A stretch of DNA of 64,000 nucleotides from Bacteroidetes bacterium ADurb.Bin008 (GCA_002071445.1 MWFE01000041.1:1-64000); one strand, 5' to 3'; numbered from the stretch's first letter, positions 17,827 through 27,322 are shown. A program made the numbers and translations. The notes: generated by a model from the letters alone, not told the origin.

Positions 17827-18678
17827 CTAATAGTTTGTAAGTCTGTGTTTTATTAGCCCTTTAGTTTGGACAGTTCCTATTTTGCTTTCCTTTTTTTTAA
17901 GATTTACCGAAAACAGTAAACCAATGTAGTTCCCTGATAGTTTGTAGTACCCTCTGGAATCGGGAGATGAGAGTAGGTTGGCAAACTGGTACTCCCCCTC
18001 AAAGGTATTCTGAAAGTTGACAACGTAAATTACATTGACTTTCAGTAAACTCCATCCAGTCATATGTGAAACACCAAAACCAGCAGTATAACTACCATAA
18101 AAAAAGAAATCCTGACTATTAAGTTTTAAACCAAATATTTCACGAGATTCGTTATGTTCTTCGTTGAAGATTCTAGTAACCATATCTGCACTCCCATAAG
18201 GGAAAAACATAGCTTTTAGACCTGTTGAAAGGATTAAGTTTGTTTTTTTTCTTAAATGCACGTTGTATTCCAACCATAGAGGGAAAGAGAAAGTATATAT
18301 AGCATACATCCACTCCTCACTTTCATAGTCTTCTCTATAGTGCGGGTACAAATCTGACTTTTTGATCTTAATAGAAATCCTATATACAGGTTCGTTGTTT
18401 ACAAGCAGCCCGGTGGAAAACGACCACTTTTGTTCCGGGTGGAAGGTGTACATAACCCCAAAGCAGTAGCTGGGGATAGGCTTGTTCGTAAAGGTGTAAT
18501 CGCCGTAACGTGGGCTAATGGTAGCGCGGTTGTAAAGCGATGGCCCCGCCACAAAGGCCCATGGGCTGTATTCTTTAGCTTGCGGAAGTTCTTCCGTCCC
18601 TTTTGCCAGAAGCGGCGAACTTAGGGTGGCATTAATAAGCATGCCCACTGTTAATGAAATTAATATTCGTTTTAACAT
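17827..18678 (-). CDS. Putative outer-membrane beta-barrel protein, function unknown
   Basis: About 283 aa from the ATG at 18678 (an earlier in-frame ATG at 18699 adds seven residues; the later one gives a proper signal peptide, MLKRILISLTVGMLINATLSS). The mature protein is rich in alternating aromatic/polar stretches (WSFSTGLLV, YIGLLFSVNLKKKESK) typical of small Bacteroidota outer-membrane barrels of the PorT or OmpW kind. No enzyme motif is visible. The adjacent upstream region on the same strand holds a decayed paralogue, so this seems to be the surviving copy of a tandem pair. Confidence 0.65.
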   Translation of the reverse strand: MLKRILISLTVGMLINATLSSPLLAKGTEELPQAKEYSPWAFVAGPSLYNRATISPRYGDYTFTNKPIPSYCFGVMYTFHPEQKWSFSTGLLVNNEPVYRISIKIKKSDLYPHYREDYESEEWMYAIYTFSFPLWLEYNVHLRKKTNLILSTGLKAMFFPYGSADMVTRIFNEEHNESREIFGLKLNSQDFFFYGSYTAGFGVSHMTGWSLLKVNVIYVVNFQNTFEGEYQFANLLSSPDSRGYYKLSGNYIGLLFSVNLKKKESKIGTVQTKGLIKHRLTNY

Positions 18679-18712
18679 GTTAGGGGTTAATATTTCCATT
18701 ATGTGCGATAAG

Positions 18713-19532
18713 TCATATTGATTTCTGCTTCTTCCTTATAAGCCCGTATGAAAACTCGAACCCAATATAGTTAATGCCCTGGCTTACCGACCCGTAACTC
18801 TCAAAAGGGAGATTCTCAAAAACGTACGACCCGCCAATGATATTTTTTGGTGAATAGTTAAAAACCAAATTGTACTGCATGATCTTATCTCCCCTTGATA
18901 TCCTGATGATGCCGCATTTAAAGAAATAGCTTTCCAATGATGTTCTCACGGGCTCGTGCCACTGTTGGAAAATAAGTACTCCTGAATCCTCAATAACATC
19001 AAGGTAACTTGTGATATATAAAGCATAATCCACAACGAAATTATATTTAAAGCCAAGCTCAAAAGAGGCGAACATCGGTCTGGGTGCATTTGACCTGATT
19101 GGGTATATCTTTTGGAACGAGATGGGAATTTCCCCCATAACAAGACCATAGTAACGATCGAAAATTTTGTAATGCCTTTCTTCCTCGTACGGGTCAGGCA
19201 ATGTACATAAAAAGTTGAAAAAAATGTTCTAAGGAACAATGCTTAGCCCCACACCTACATTTATAGCAGTGCTGGAAGTAACCCTTTGATGGTATGTTGC
19301 ATTTTCAACAAAACTTGGCAGGCCGATGGATTTCAGGTAGTCCTTTCCATTATGCTGAATCGTAAGGTTATTGTATAGAACAGCGGAAGTTGAAATATTT
19401 ATACCACTCCCGTTGATAAGATCCAGCGCAGAGTATGCTGCGGGTTCTTGCGCATCGATATGCCATGAAAAGCAGAGCAGTAACGCTATTACTGCCCTTG
19501 CTCTTTAGCAAAAAGCTATTGCTCATTACCAT
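18713..19532 (-). pseudogene. Decayed paralogue of the outer-membrane barrel gene
   Basis: An open frame of 162 codons (19201-18713) lacks a signal peptide but ends like its neighbour (INYIGFEFSYGLIRKKQK versus NYIGLLFSVNLKKKESK). Reading back in the same frame, a TAG at about 19228-19230 is the only break before a further 80-90 codons that include a signal-peptide-like VIALLLCFSWHIDAQ and IGLPSFVENATYH. The ATG that would start this signal peptide (19526 or 19532, MSNSFLLKSK) is in another frame, implying a frameshift near 19500. One stop and one frameshift together indicate a pseudogene rather than a short real protein. Confidence 0.65.
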
Positions 19533-19927
19533 GTTAATGTGGAGTTGTATTGGATACCGCCGACGATGGTGAAATATATACTTATGTTGCTTTAAATTTG
19601 CATGTATTAAACGCATACATTTAACAAATATAGCTAATAAAAAATCACTTTCCCATTATTTATGCTATACAAAATGTTCCATTGGTATGTATCGGCCAAA
19701 CAACCCTAGCCATAGCCCTCGTACGATGGCTTTTCGGGGGGGGGGTAATAGGGGTAAATACAATAACCACCACAAAGTCTCCAGTCTCCTTATTTTCCGC
19801 GTTTTTGGCAATATAGTATCATTCAGATAAATAAAGAAGGGCTGTCCATTTATTGCACAGCCCTTCTTTCATCACTACACCTAAAACAAACCTAAAATTT
19901 AAAAAAGACCATATTAATTAGCCTTAT
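19533..19927. other. Intergenic region downstream of susD
   Basis: No gene is seen. It contains the susD terminator (listed separately) and a run of ten G (19736-19745) in an otherwise AT-rich setting. The promoter of the decayed barrel gene may also have lain here. Confidence 0.5.
19833..19869 (-). terminator. Intrinsic terminator of the susCD operon
   Basis: A perfect 13-bp stem, AAAGAAGGGCTGT (19833-19845) with ACAGCCCTTCTTT (19857-19869), has an 11-nt loop. On the minus strand the stem ends in TTT and runs into ATTTATC. It lies about 60 bp beyond the susD stop and marks the end of the N-glycan locus. Confidence 0.85.
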
Positions 19928-21820
19928 TTATGGTTGTTTCTTTGCCCACCATAGGGGTGTTAGAATGGCATCTTCACCTCCCAAATGCCCTACAGCTTGT
20001 TCGTAGCCAACAGGGTTACTGTTTTGTAACCTTGAAGGATATTTTAACCTTTGTGGGAAGAACTTAACACTGCTCTCGAAACATGTTTCCTGTGTTAAAG
20101 CGGGCAGGTTGGGTAAAGGAAGTTCAACCGAGGGGTTCTCAAAAAATGGCAAGCCCAAGCGGCGCTGATCGCTCCATGCCTCCAGAGGTAACCATGGATT
20201 CTGGGCAATGTACTTCTGGGTGATTACCTTGGTGAGGTGATCGTTTTTGTTATCGCCATGCAAAGCGTTAGCAGGATATTTCATGACCCACGTGCCTGTT
20301 TCACCTGTATATCCGTTGATGTAGTTCATGCTAACTGTTTCAGGAGGTTCGGTAGTATGGTCCCATTTAACGGATGTACCAACGCGGTTGTAACTTTCAG
20401 AGGCAATGTAGTCGTTGTAAAACTGTCCCACACCCCAGTAGTTAAGGCTCGATAGGATACCTGCCTCGTAAGCAGTTTTAGCATCTACGGGTGTAGTCCA
20501 GCCCTTAATGGCCGCCTCGGCCAATAAGAAGTACGTTTCCCATGGTGCAAAGAATACACGCTCATTTGCGTTATTCCTGAATTGCTGACCTAGTCTTGGT
20601 TGTGCTCCATCAAATCCAATTAGCTGGTTTTTTGATGCTTTGGGGCCCCAGTTGCCCAAACAGGCTGCATTCCAAGTTATGGCGGCATCAACCACAAGAT
20701 CCGTTCCGTTTACACCCAGCAATTTACGTTTTGTTGTTGTGGCATTGCCATAGAAGCAAAAGTTGGGGTTGTCGAACCACCCGGGAATGATAAAGCATTT
20801 GTATGCTCTGGGATCAATGCTGTAGGGTAGTCCGTCGAGCCAAAAGCCGGCATAGGGGTCGTTGGTGAAAGCGCCCCAATGATCTTCGTACCTGATTCCC
20901 ATATAGTCGGCAGGTTTAATGGAGTCATGGAATTCTGCAGGAAGTTGATCGGCAGAAGGAATTCCGCCCAATCCTACAAAAAGATTGTTTATTGTGGCGG
21001 AAAGTGGCATTTGGTTCCATTCCCTTGTCATTACTCCTGAAAGGGGATCCCACCCCGGACGTTCGGCCACTTTGAAAGTTTCGTTCCATTCAAGAAGGAG
21101 GTCGCTGCTGGCGGCTGCTTCAAACTCTTGCTTAGCTTTAGCGGCATCCACTTCTGAAATTCTCATGGCAAGCCTTAACCGCATGGCGTTGCCATACTTT
21201 TTCCATTTCATGTAATCGAAACCGTAGGCTTTATCATACTTCTGTAGGTCAGGAGGATTGGTTACGGTAACATCCAGTTTGCCAACTGCATCCCTCAACT
21301 CATCGAGCATGAAGTAGTAAGCAGTTTTCACATCAACGAATTCAGGGTTGGTGCCCTGAAAACCATCGATGGGCATGGGGCCAAAGTTATCGGCAAATTC
21401 ACTCATCAGATACACTCTCCATATACGTGCTACCTGTTTCAGGTTCTCAGTGTATGGGTATGTGTTATTGTTTTGAATTTTATCATCGGCAACGGTTATG
21501 GCTGCATTGGCCGATTTGAGCCAATCCGACAGATATCCGTAGTAATCGCCGCTCCAGCTGTCATCATATCCACCGGTAGCCAGTGCGCCATTACCTCGCC
21601 ATTGACGGGCTGCAATCTTCCAGTACAACACGAATGCCCTTTCGGCAACGTGGGGGTCCATCTGAGCGCCAGTGATGGAATTATTGAGGAAATACTCCAC
21701 TTGAACTTGGTCAGAACTGGCCGCTTTGGGGTCTTTGTTTATATCCAGAAAATCTTCACACCCGACAAGAAAAAGCGAGCCAAAGATTATCAGATATATA
21801 TAATATGGTATTCTTTTCAT
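19928..21820 (-). CDS. susD: SusD/RagB-family outer-membrane glycan-binding lipoprotein
   Basis: Surface lipoprotein that caps the SusC channel and binds glycans. It has a type II signal peptide ending FLVGC (C21), followed by the SusD-typical EDFLDINKDPKAAS. The TPR-rich helical SusD-like fold of the SusD_2 type is suggested by YFLNNSITGAQ, YFLLAEAAIKGW and the C-terminal PQRLKYPSRL. At 630 aa it is in the upper part of the family range. It follows susC by 20 bp and is closed by a strong terminator. From its neighbours (PNGase F, GH92, GH33, GH20) the ligand is probably an N-glycan or a part of it. Confidence 0.93.
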   Translation of the reverse strand: MKRIPYYIYLIIFGSLFLVGCEDFLDINKDPKAASSDQVQVEYFLNNSITGAQMDPHVAERAFVLYWKIAARQWRGNGALATGGYDDSWSGDYYGYLSDWLKSANAAITVADDKIQNNNTYPYTENLKQVARIWRVYLMSEFADNFGPMPIDGFQGTNPEFVDVKTAYYFMLDELRDAVGKLDVTVTNPPDLQKYDKAYGFDYMKWKKYGNAMRLRLAMRISEVDAAKAKQEFEAAASSDLLLEWNETFKVAERPGWDPLSGVMTREWNQMPLSATINNLFVGLGGIPSADQLPAEFHDSIKPADYMGIRYEDHWGAFTNDPYAGFWLDGLPYSIDPRAYKCFIIPGWFDNPNFCFYGNATTTKRKLLGVNGTDLVVDAAITWNAACLGNWGPKASKNQLIGFDGAQPRLGQQFRNNANERVFFAPWETYFLLAEAAIKGWTTPVDAKTAYEAGILSSLNYWGVGQFYNDYIASESYNRVGTSVKWDHTTEPPETVSMNYINGYTGETGTWVMKYPANALHGDNKNDHLTKVITQKYIAQNPWLPLEAWSDQRRLGLPFFENPSVELPLPNLPALTQETCFESSVKFFPQRLKYPSRLQNSNPVGYEQAVGHLGGEDAILTPLWWAKKQP

Positions 21821-21840
21821 AGCTATACTAGTTATTGGTT

Positions 21841-24800
21841 TTAGAATGATAAGTTAAGGTTAAATAGCACAGTCCTGGTAGTAGGTGGTGCTGAGTTTTC
21901 AAAGCCAAGGGCGTTTGTTCCGGTAGCGTAAACCGATTCAGGGTCAACCCCATTCAGATAACTTTTCAACATCCAAACGTTATTGACAGTGATTCCGAAG
22001 GATGCCTTTTGGAAAGGACTATTCTGCAGAAGTTTCTTTGGAAAATCGTAGGTCAGGTTAATATACCTTAATCTGACGTTAGTTGCATCGTACAGGTTGG
22101 CTTCAATAACACCAAGGTTGCCGCTGATTGCGGTAATGGTTTGCCAGTAATCCTGCGCTTCGAGAGGAGTGGTATTAACAGTATATGTACCATCGCCGTT
22201 ATCAATAACACCATCCACAATAATATCTTCGCGCTTTCCACCGGGAGCTGTGATATCGGCAGTTCCGGCAAGTTGTAGGTTCCTGTTGGTAGTGGAGAAC
22301 ATCTTACCACCAAATCTTCCATCGATCATAAAGCCCAACGACAATCCTTTAAACGCAAAGGTGTTGGTAATTCCCATTAAGGCGTTGGCTTGCTGGCTAC
22401 CCATAATCTTGCGATCGGGGTTAGCTTGCGGATATCCGTTAGCATTGAGCAGCAGTTTCCCATAATGTTCACTCTCCTCATCCTCCACGCGTAGGTAGGT
22501 GGTGCCATAGATTTGTCCAAATAGACCGCCGGCCTCAGCAAGAATCTGCAAATTATCAAATCCTCCTAATTGGTAAAGCTTTACATCTTCGGTCAGCTCC
22601 TCAACAGTGTTCTTATTGGTTGAATAGTTCAATTGAGCAAGCCAAGAGAAGCCATCCTTGTTGTCAAGAATACGGGCGTTGAGCATCAATTCAATACCCT
22701 TATTCTGTATATCACCTGCATTGATCTTTCTGAAGCTGTAACCGCTGAGTGGGTCCATGGGCAGGTTGATCAGCTGACGTGTTGCGTTTGATTTGTACCA
22801 GGTAAAATCAATGCCAATCCGGTTATCAAAAAATCTGATATCGGCACCCAATTCGCGTGAAGTAATCAACTCACTCCGTACGCTGGGATCATAAAGTATG
22901 TTCCCGGGATATGCTGTGGTATTTCCAAGGGGGTCGTTCCCTATGTTGTACGTATTGTAAAGTTGATATGCTCCCAAAGAGTTACCTACCTGAGCTACCG
23001 ATGCTCTAACTTTTCCAAAGGTAAACCATGTTGGTAACTCTATATTCATTTCTTTTAGCATATCGGAGAAAACCAAAGAAGTACTGATGGATGGGTAAAA
23101 ATAGGATTGGTTTTCTTTGCTAAGAGTAGATGACCAATCGTTACGGAAAGTTCCATCGATAAAGAAATACTCGTTCCAACTCAATTGGAGAGTTCCGTAT
23201 AGGGAAACAATTCTCATTTGGCTAAACCAATCTGACACCGATGGATGCGAAACGCTGTTGTTAAGAGAAAACAGATTAGGAACAACCATTTCGCCTGAGC
23301 TTCCGCTAATTCCGGAATTTTCGCGCATCATGATATTTCCGCCCAGGGTTGCTGCAGCTCCCAGCTTGCTGAATATGTCCTTTTTCTTTGCGCTGATCAA
23401 TGTGCTATAGTTGTTTTCGAAGAATGTATCCTTACTTAAACTATATCTTCCATTGGTTGAAATAGGGCTCCCTTTGTAAAGTTTACCTTCGCCGTTGGTT
23501 GTATATAGGTCTGATCCAAAGTTAACCTCGGCGTTGAGCCAATCGGTGAACGCATAATTTAAAGCTCCGTACAGCAGGAACCTGTCGCGTATGTCCGAGT
23601 TATTGTTGTATTTGGTTATCCAGTAGGGATTTAGTTCGCCGGATGTGTTGTACCAAGTCATATTGCCAAATTCATCCACAGGATTTTTGAAATCCCTGAT
23701 GTCGAGGCTGCGAGGAAGCATGTACATGGTATAGTACGCATTGGAAGAGTTTGTACCCAGCAACGGCCTGTTTTTGGCAACAGCATTCAGGTACTGTACC
23801 TTGGCATCCACCGACCATCTTTCATCTTTTCCAAATCTTGACACAGCGCGTGTTAGGACACTGGTACGGGTAAGATTGGTATTGGGTATCATGCTTCGAT
23901 CGTCCTTGCGGGTAAAAGATGTATAGATGGACGATTTTTTGAATTGTTGCTGAAAAGAAAGGTTGTAATTCTGGTTGAAACCCAGATTAAAAAAGTTAGT
24001 TACGTTGTCGTAGGCAGTAAGAGGTACCTGATCACCGTTCCAATTTTCAACGGAACTGCCATCAATCTCGGGACCCCAGCTTGCTCCTGAAAGGTTGTCA
24101 TATATCCCATGATTCCCTTGCCCGAATGAATTCTGCAATTTGGGATGGGTAAATACAGATTCAACACCAACAGATGAAGAGAACGTGATGCCCAATCCGG
24201 GTTGGCTGGCACCTTTTTTTGTGGTGATAAGGATTACTCCGTTTCCTGCACGGGAACCGTAAAGTGCAGCAGCAGAGGCACCTTTTAGTACAGAAATACT
24301 TTCAATATCATCGGGGTTCAGGTCGGCAATACCGCTACCCATATCCAGTGAAGGATTCCAGTAATCGTTGTTCTGTGCACCTGTAAAGTTGTGCAGCGGC
24401 ATACCATCCACTACAATGAGCGGCTGATTATCGCCAGTGAGCGAACTATGGCCCCTGATAACGATTTTTGATGATCCTGCAGGTCCGGTACTGGATCGAA
24501 CCACCTGCAATCCGGAAATTTTACCGGTTAAGGAGTTGGCGATATTAGTCTCTTTTGCCTCAAGAAGTGCATCGCCTGATACTTCCTGAATAGCATAACC
24601 CAGTGATTTTTTCTCACGCTTAATGCCCAATGCAGTAACAACAACTTCCTGCATAACGATTAAATCGGGCATAAGTTCAACATTGTGAACTCCGGAGGCG
24701 CTAATGGTAATTTCCTCCGAAACCATTCCAACGAATGAGAAAAGTAGTACAGCACCTTGTGGCACATCAATGCTGTAGTTCCCATCAATGTCGGACGTAG

Positions 24801-24957
24801 TACCGATGGCCGTACCCTTTACCGTAATGGACACTCCCGGTAGGGTTGCCCCATCTGCCTGGCTTGTTACCTTTCCGGTAACTTTGAGGTTCTGAGCAAA
24901 TAAACTGCTAACAAAGAACCCCGAGCACATGAGTAACAGTAAAAATTTTCTTCGCAT
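21841..24957 (-). CDS. susC: SusC/RagA-family TonB-dependent outer-membrane transporter
   Basis: Outer-membrane importer that works with SusD and TonB/ExbBD energy. Parts: signal peptide (1-21); a carboxypeptidase-regulatory-like domain (about 24-105, VTGKVTSQADGATLPGVSI); the TonB-dependent plug with the SusC signature LGIKREKKSLGYAIQEV and the GSRAGNGVILITTKKG segment (to about 250); then the 22-stranded barrel ending in a terminal aromatic, FNLNLSF. At 1038 aa it is normal for SusC. A TATATTTG promoter box and a LacI-type operator lie 65-95 bp before the ATG. Spacing to susD is 20 bp. Confidence 0.95.
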   Translation of the reverse strand: MRRKFLLLLMCSGFFVSSLFAQNLKVTGKVTSQADGATLPGVSITVKGTAIGTTSDIDGNYSIDVPQGAVLLFSFVGMVSEEITISASGVHNVELMPDLIVMQEVVVTALGIKREKKSLGYAIQEVSGDALLEAKETNIANSLTGKISGLQVVRSSTGPAGSSKIVIRGHSSLTGDNQPLIVVDGMPLHNFTGAQNNDYWNPSLDMGSGIADLNPDDIESISVLKGASAAALYGSRAGNGVILITTKKGASQPGLGITFSSSVGVESVFTHPKLQNSFGQGNHGIYDNLSGASWGPEIDGSSVENWNGDQVPLTAYDNVTNFFNLGFNQNYNLSFQQQFKKSSIYTSFTRKDDRSMIPNTNLTRTSVLTRAVSRFGKDERWSVDAKVQYLNAVAKNRPLLGTNSSNAYYTMYMLPRSLDIRDFKNPVDEFGNMTWYNTSGELNPYWITKYNNNSDIRDRFLLYGALNYAFTDWLNAEVNFGSDLYTTNGEGKLYKGSPISTNGRYSLSKDTFFENNYSTLISAKKKDIFSKLGAAATLGGNIMMRENSGISGSSGEMVVPNLFSLNNSVSHPSVSDWFSQMRIVSLYGTLQLSWNEYFFIDGTFRNDWSSTLSKENQSYFYPSISTSLVFSDMLKEMNIELPTWFTFGKVRASVAQVGNSLGAYQLYNTYNIGNDPLGNTTAYPGNILYDPSVRSELITSRELGADIRFFDNRIGIDFTWYKSNATRQLINLPMDPLSGYSFRKINAGDIQNKGIELMLNARILDNKDGFSWLAQLNYSTNKNTVEELTEDVKLYQLGGFDNLQILAEAGGLFGQIYGTTYLRVEDEESEHYGKLLLNANGYPQANPDRKIMGSQQANALMGITNTFAFKGLSLGFMIDGRFGGKMFSTTNRNLQLAGTADITAPGGKREDIIVDGVIDNGDGTYTVNTTPLEAQDYWQTITAISGNLGVIEANLYDATNVRLRYINLTYDFPKKLLQNSPFQKASFGITVNNVWMLKSYLNGVDPESVYATGTNALGFENSAPPTTRTVLFNLNLSF

Positions 24958-25021
24958 TTCTTTAGGGTTTGATTAGTATTAGTTTAATTAATTATAAAGG
25001 CATTAAAACGAACATTGGTTG

Positions 25022-25029
25022 CAAATATA
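25022..25029 (-). promoter_or_regulatory. Predicted susC promoter -7 box
   Basis: On the minus strand this reads TATATTTG, an exact match to the Bacteroidota TAnnTTTG element, 65 bp before the susC ATG. The same eight bases occur before lacI at 38633-38640. Confidence 0.6.
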
Positions 25030-25037
25030 CAAAATAA

Positions 25038-25051
25038 CTAAAACGATTTAG
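25038..25051. promoter_or_regulatory. Candidate LacI-family operator upstream of susC
   Basis: CTAAAACGATTTAG, a 14-bp near palindrome with the central CG typical of LacI-family sites, differs by one base from the perfect palindrome before lacI. It begins 8 bp upstream of the -7 box, overlapping the expected upstream promoter element. Confidence 0.6.
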
Positions 25052-25311
25052 TAATTTATCGATTTTTTTTCTAATTTATTTCTAAGAAAAAAATATATAC
25101 TTGAAATACAATGAAATGCCGTTGGAAGAAAAAATTAAAACCGCTTTAAAAGATCAAGCATTTGTTCATATGTATATAGTTAGGAATGTATTTGCATAAA
25201 GAAAAGCCAACTATATTTTAACCAACTTGTTAAAAGAATATATATTGTTTTGACATATTCTATTAAAAGTTTTTAATGAAATGTCTTAACCATAATGGAA
25301 ATATAGTTTAA

Positions 25312-25325
25312 TTAAATCGGTTTAG
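25312..25325. promoter_or_regulatory. Weaker operator-like site upstream of susC
   Basis: TTAAATCGGTTTAG matches the CTAAAWCGWTTTAG pattern at 12 of 14 positions. It lies about 260 bp upstream of the main susC site, a distance compatible with looping, but it may be chance in AT-rich DNA. Confidence 0.3.
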
Positions 25326-25359
25326 GGTTTTAAAAACGTGATATTTAAGAATCATTGCA

Positions 25360-26406
25360 TTATTCAACCAATGGCTTATCCATGGGGCTGTTACTTTTTG
25401 TCACAATAAAACTCGAAATGGCGTAGTATGCGTGCTTGTTATCAGCAGTGGTTTGAAAATTATTGGCCCACTCTTCGAACTCATAGGAATATTTAAATGA
25501 AACTCCTGCCATTGACTTGTCAAAAACATCGGTTCTCACTGGAACTTCCATGCCGGGGCACCAACCGGCCCTATCGGGCGCCCAGTTCCCGTACTGTGGC
25601 TGTACCGGATTATTGTTACAATTGTTCGGGCCCATATAATGGTAAAATTTCGGAATGTCGTTGATGTTTATTGCATGGGTTCTAAAGCACCACTCGGCAC
25701 ATGGACGTCCATCGGGGTCTAATGGGGTGGCATGCCCCCAGCCCGAAATAATAGTCCTTATACTTGTTTGCTGAACATTGGCTCCAAGGGTTACGTTTTT
25801 ATCCAGTTTAAAGTCATGGGATTCTCCGTAGGGCACACCCCCAAGCGACCAGTTGGCGTAGTCAAGCAAGGGACTGATGGCATAGTATTTATAGTCGGGC
25901 TCTCCCTCAGTAACCTCAAAATCCACAGATACAAGCCATCCGTCGCTCCCCCACACTTCAATAAATGAACGGAGGTTGACTTCACCGGTGAGCAGGGATT
26001 TAAAATCAGTTACATCTACCATAAAACCCTTTCCAGCTTTGGAATTGTCAACGCCGTATGGCGTAATATACCTACCCATTTCAAGCCATTGCTCAGTTTC
26101 AGGGTCTTGTACTCTGACGTTTGCAAACATATCCCAGGCGTTACAACCCCCATCGGGGCAACGGAGTTTAACAAACATCTTAATGCGTTTTACTTTCGTT
26201 GGATCTGTTTGGAAGCTGAATATCCCGAAAGCTTCCTGTGACAAACCCTCTCCAAAGGCATGCCTTGCGTTGTCAAATGTTTTGATAGTAAATGTTTTTG
26301 TTTTTGAGTTTAAAGGTTCCTTATTACAACCAACTATAAATGATACGCTCAGAAATGCCGTGGCTATTAGGATGGTGATCAAGGTAGTTTTCTTTTTCAT
26401 GGTCAT
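25360..26406 (-). CDS. Peptide-N-glycosidase F (PNGase F) homologue, lipoprotein
   Basis: Amidase that cuts whole N-glycans from asparagine. It looks like a full-length homologue of Elizabethkingia PNGase F, with long matching stretches such as GNWAPDRAGWCPGMEVP, ISGWGHATP, CAEWCFRTH, DVTDFKSLL and AISSFIVTKSN. The three active-site acids known from that enzyme (D60, E118, E206 of the mature protein) fall at D92, E150 and E238 here, with a constant offset of 32. Unlike the secreted classic enzyme, it has a lipoprotein signal ending FIVGC (C27), so it is likely membrane- or surface-anchored. It follows the endonuclease/phosphatase-like lipoprotein gene by 11 bp and precedes susC by 402 bp. This gene is the strongest pointer that the locus targets N-glycoproteins. 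Confidence 0.95.
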   Translation of the reverse strand: MTMKKKTTLITILIATAFLSVSFIVGCNKEPLNSKTKTFTIKTFDNARHAFGEGLSQEAFGIFSFQTDPTKVKRIKMFVKLRCPDGGCNAWDMFANVRVQDPETEQWLEMGRYITPYGVDNSKAGKGFMVDVTDFKSLLTGEVNLRSFIEVWGSDGWLVSVDFEVTEGEPDYKYYAISPLLDYANWSLGGVPYGESHDFKLDKNVTLGANVQQTSIRTIISGWGHATPLDPDGRPCAEWCFRTHAININDIPKFYHYMGPNNCNNNPVQPQYGNWAPDRAGWCPGMEVPVRTDVFDKSMAGVSFKYSYEFEEWANNFQTTADNKHAYYAISSFIVTKSNSPMDKPLVE

Positions 26407-26417
26407 TTTTTAATCAT

Positions 26418-27278
26418 TTACTCAATTAAAATTTTAGCGTACACAGGAAGATGGTCGGAGGGGAATCTGCCATCTTCGGAATCGGTTAGCACTCCATATT
26501 TTAGAACCCTAACAGATTCATTTACAAAAAGGTAATCAATTCTCTCGTCTAGCGGGCTGTTGTAGTCAAAATCGTTCCAGGTACCTATGGGACCGTATGG
26601 TGGTTGCTCCGAAACCAGATACGAGTCAGCGTATTCTTGTGTCATGGCTTTAACATGAGCGTCATTGGGTGTACCGTTGAAGTCGCCGGCGATAATCGTG
26701 GGGTAGCCGTGGGCTATCTCCTGTATTTTGGCCATAATCAGCCGCGAGGATTCTATGCGTGCCACTTCGCCCACATGGTCGAAATGGGTATTGAAAACAA
26801 AGAGTTCGCGTTCATTGGCCAAATGCTTTATATGTACCCAGGTAACCACCCGTTTGCAGGCAGCATCCCACCCAAGCGAGGGGGAGTCGGGGGTTTCGGA
26901 AAGCCAAAACCAGCCCGAGTTTATTAGTTTGAATATTTGATTATTGTACAGAATAGGTACAAACTCGCCTTCGCGATGCCCGTCATCACGGCCGATGCCA
27001 ACCCAGCTCATGTGTGGGAGCCTTTGTTCTAAATCGATTAACTGGCTATAGAGAACCTCCTGGAGACAGGCAATTTCCACATCATAAAATCCAATCAGGG
27101 CAGCAACTTTATCCTTGCGGTTCAACCATGCATTGACCCCGTCGTGTGGATTTTCAAAACGGATATTATATGTTAAGAAATGGATTGGCTCTTGCTTTTT
27201 TTCTGTATGACAGCCACTAAGAGTAGCCATCAAGGTGATGAATGCTATTGCTGAAACTTTAATGCTTTTTGAAAACAT
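26418..27278 (-). CDS. Endonuclease/exonuclease/phosphatase-superfamily lipoprotein
   Basis: Metal-dependent phosphoesterase fold with lipoprotein signal TLSGC (C23), so exported. Family motifs are intact: TYNIRFEN (N38), CLQEV (E74), NTHFDH, AGDFNGTPND and the terminal SDHLPVY (D275, H276). At 286 aa it is a single-domain protein. It lies 44 bp after the NagB/PIG-L gene and 11 bp before PNGase F, so it belongs to the N-glycan operon. The substrate is unknown; export and context make a glycan- or lipid-linked phosphate more likely than DNA, but that is inference. Confidence 0.85.
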   Translation of the reverse strand: MFSKSIKVSAIAFITLMATLSGCHTEKKQEPIHFLTYNIRFENPHDGVNAWLNRKDKVAALIGFYDVEIACLQEVLYSQLIDLEQRLPHMSWVGIGRDDGHREGEFVPILYNNQIFKLINSGWFWLSETPDSPSLGWDAACKRVVTWVHIKHLANERELFVFNTHFDHVGEVARIESSRLIMAKIQEIAHGYPTIIAGDFNGTPNDAHVKAMTQEYADSYLVSEQPPYGPIGTWNDFDYNSPLDERIDYLFVNESVRVLKYGVLTDSEDGRFPSDHLPVYAKILIE

Positions 27279-27322
27279 GAACTTTATATTTTAGCAGTAT
27301 GAACATATTTCAAAATAAATAC

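Larger units (their letters stand above)
24958..25359. promoter_or_regulatory. Control region of susCD
   Basis: A 402-bp AT-rich region with no gene between the PNGase F gene and susC. It contains a minus-strand TAnnTTTG box (25022-25029), a near-palindromic operator (25038-25051) and a weaker second operator-like site (25312-25325). Nothing else is recognised. Confidence 0.6.

Noticed and set aside
19368-19616. 82-codon minus-strand frame upstream of the barrel pseudogene
   Set aside because: It has a basic, arginine/cysteine-rich composition. Only the part after the ATG near 19530 is meaningful, as the displaced start of the decayed barrel gene.
19736-19745. Run of ten G as a phase-variable tract
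   Set aside because: It is in a region with no gene or promoter close enough to be switched by slippage. It may also be a sequencing artefact.
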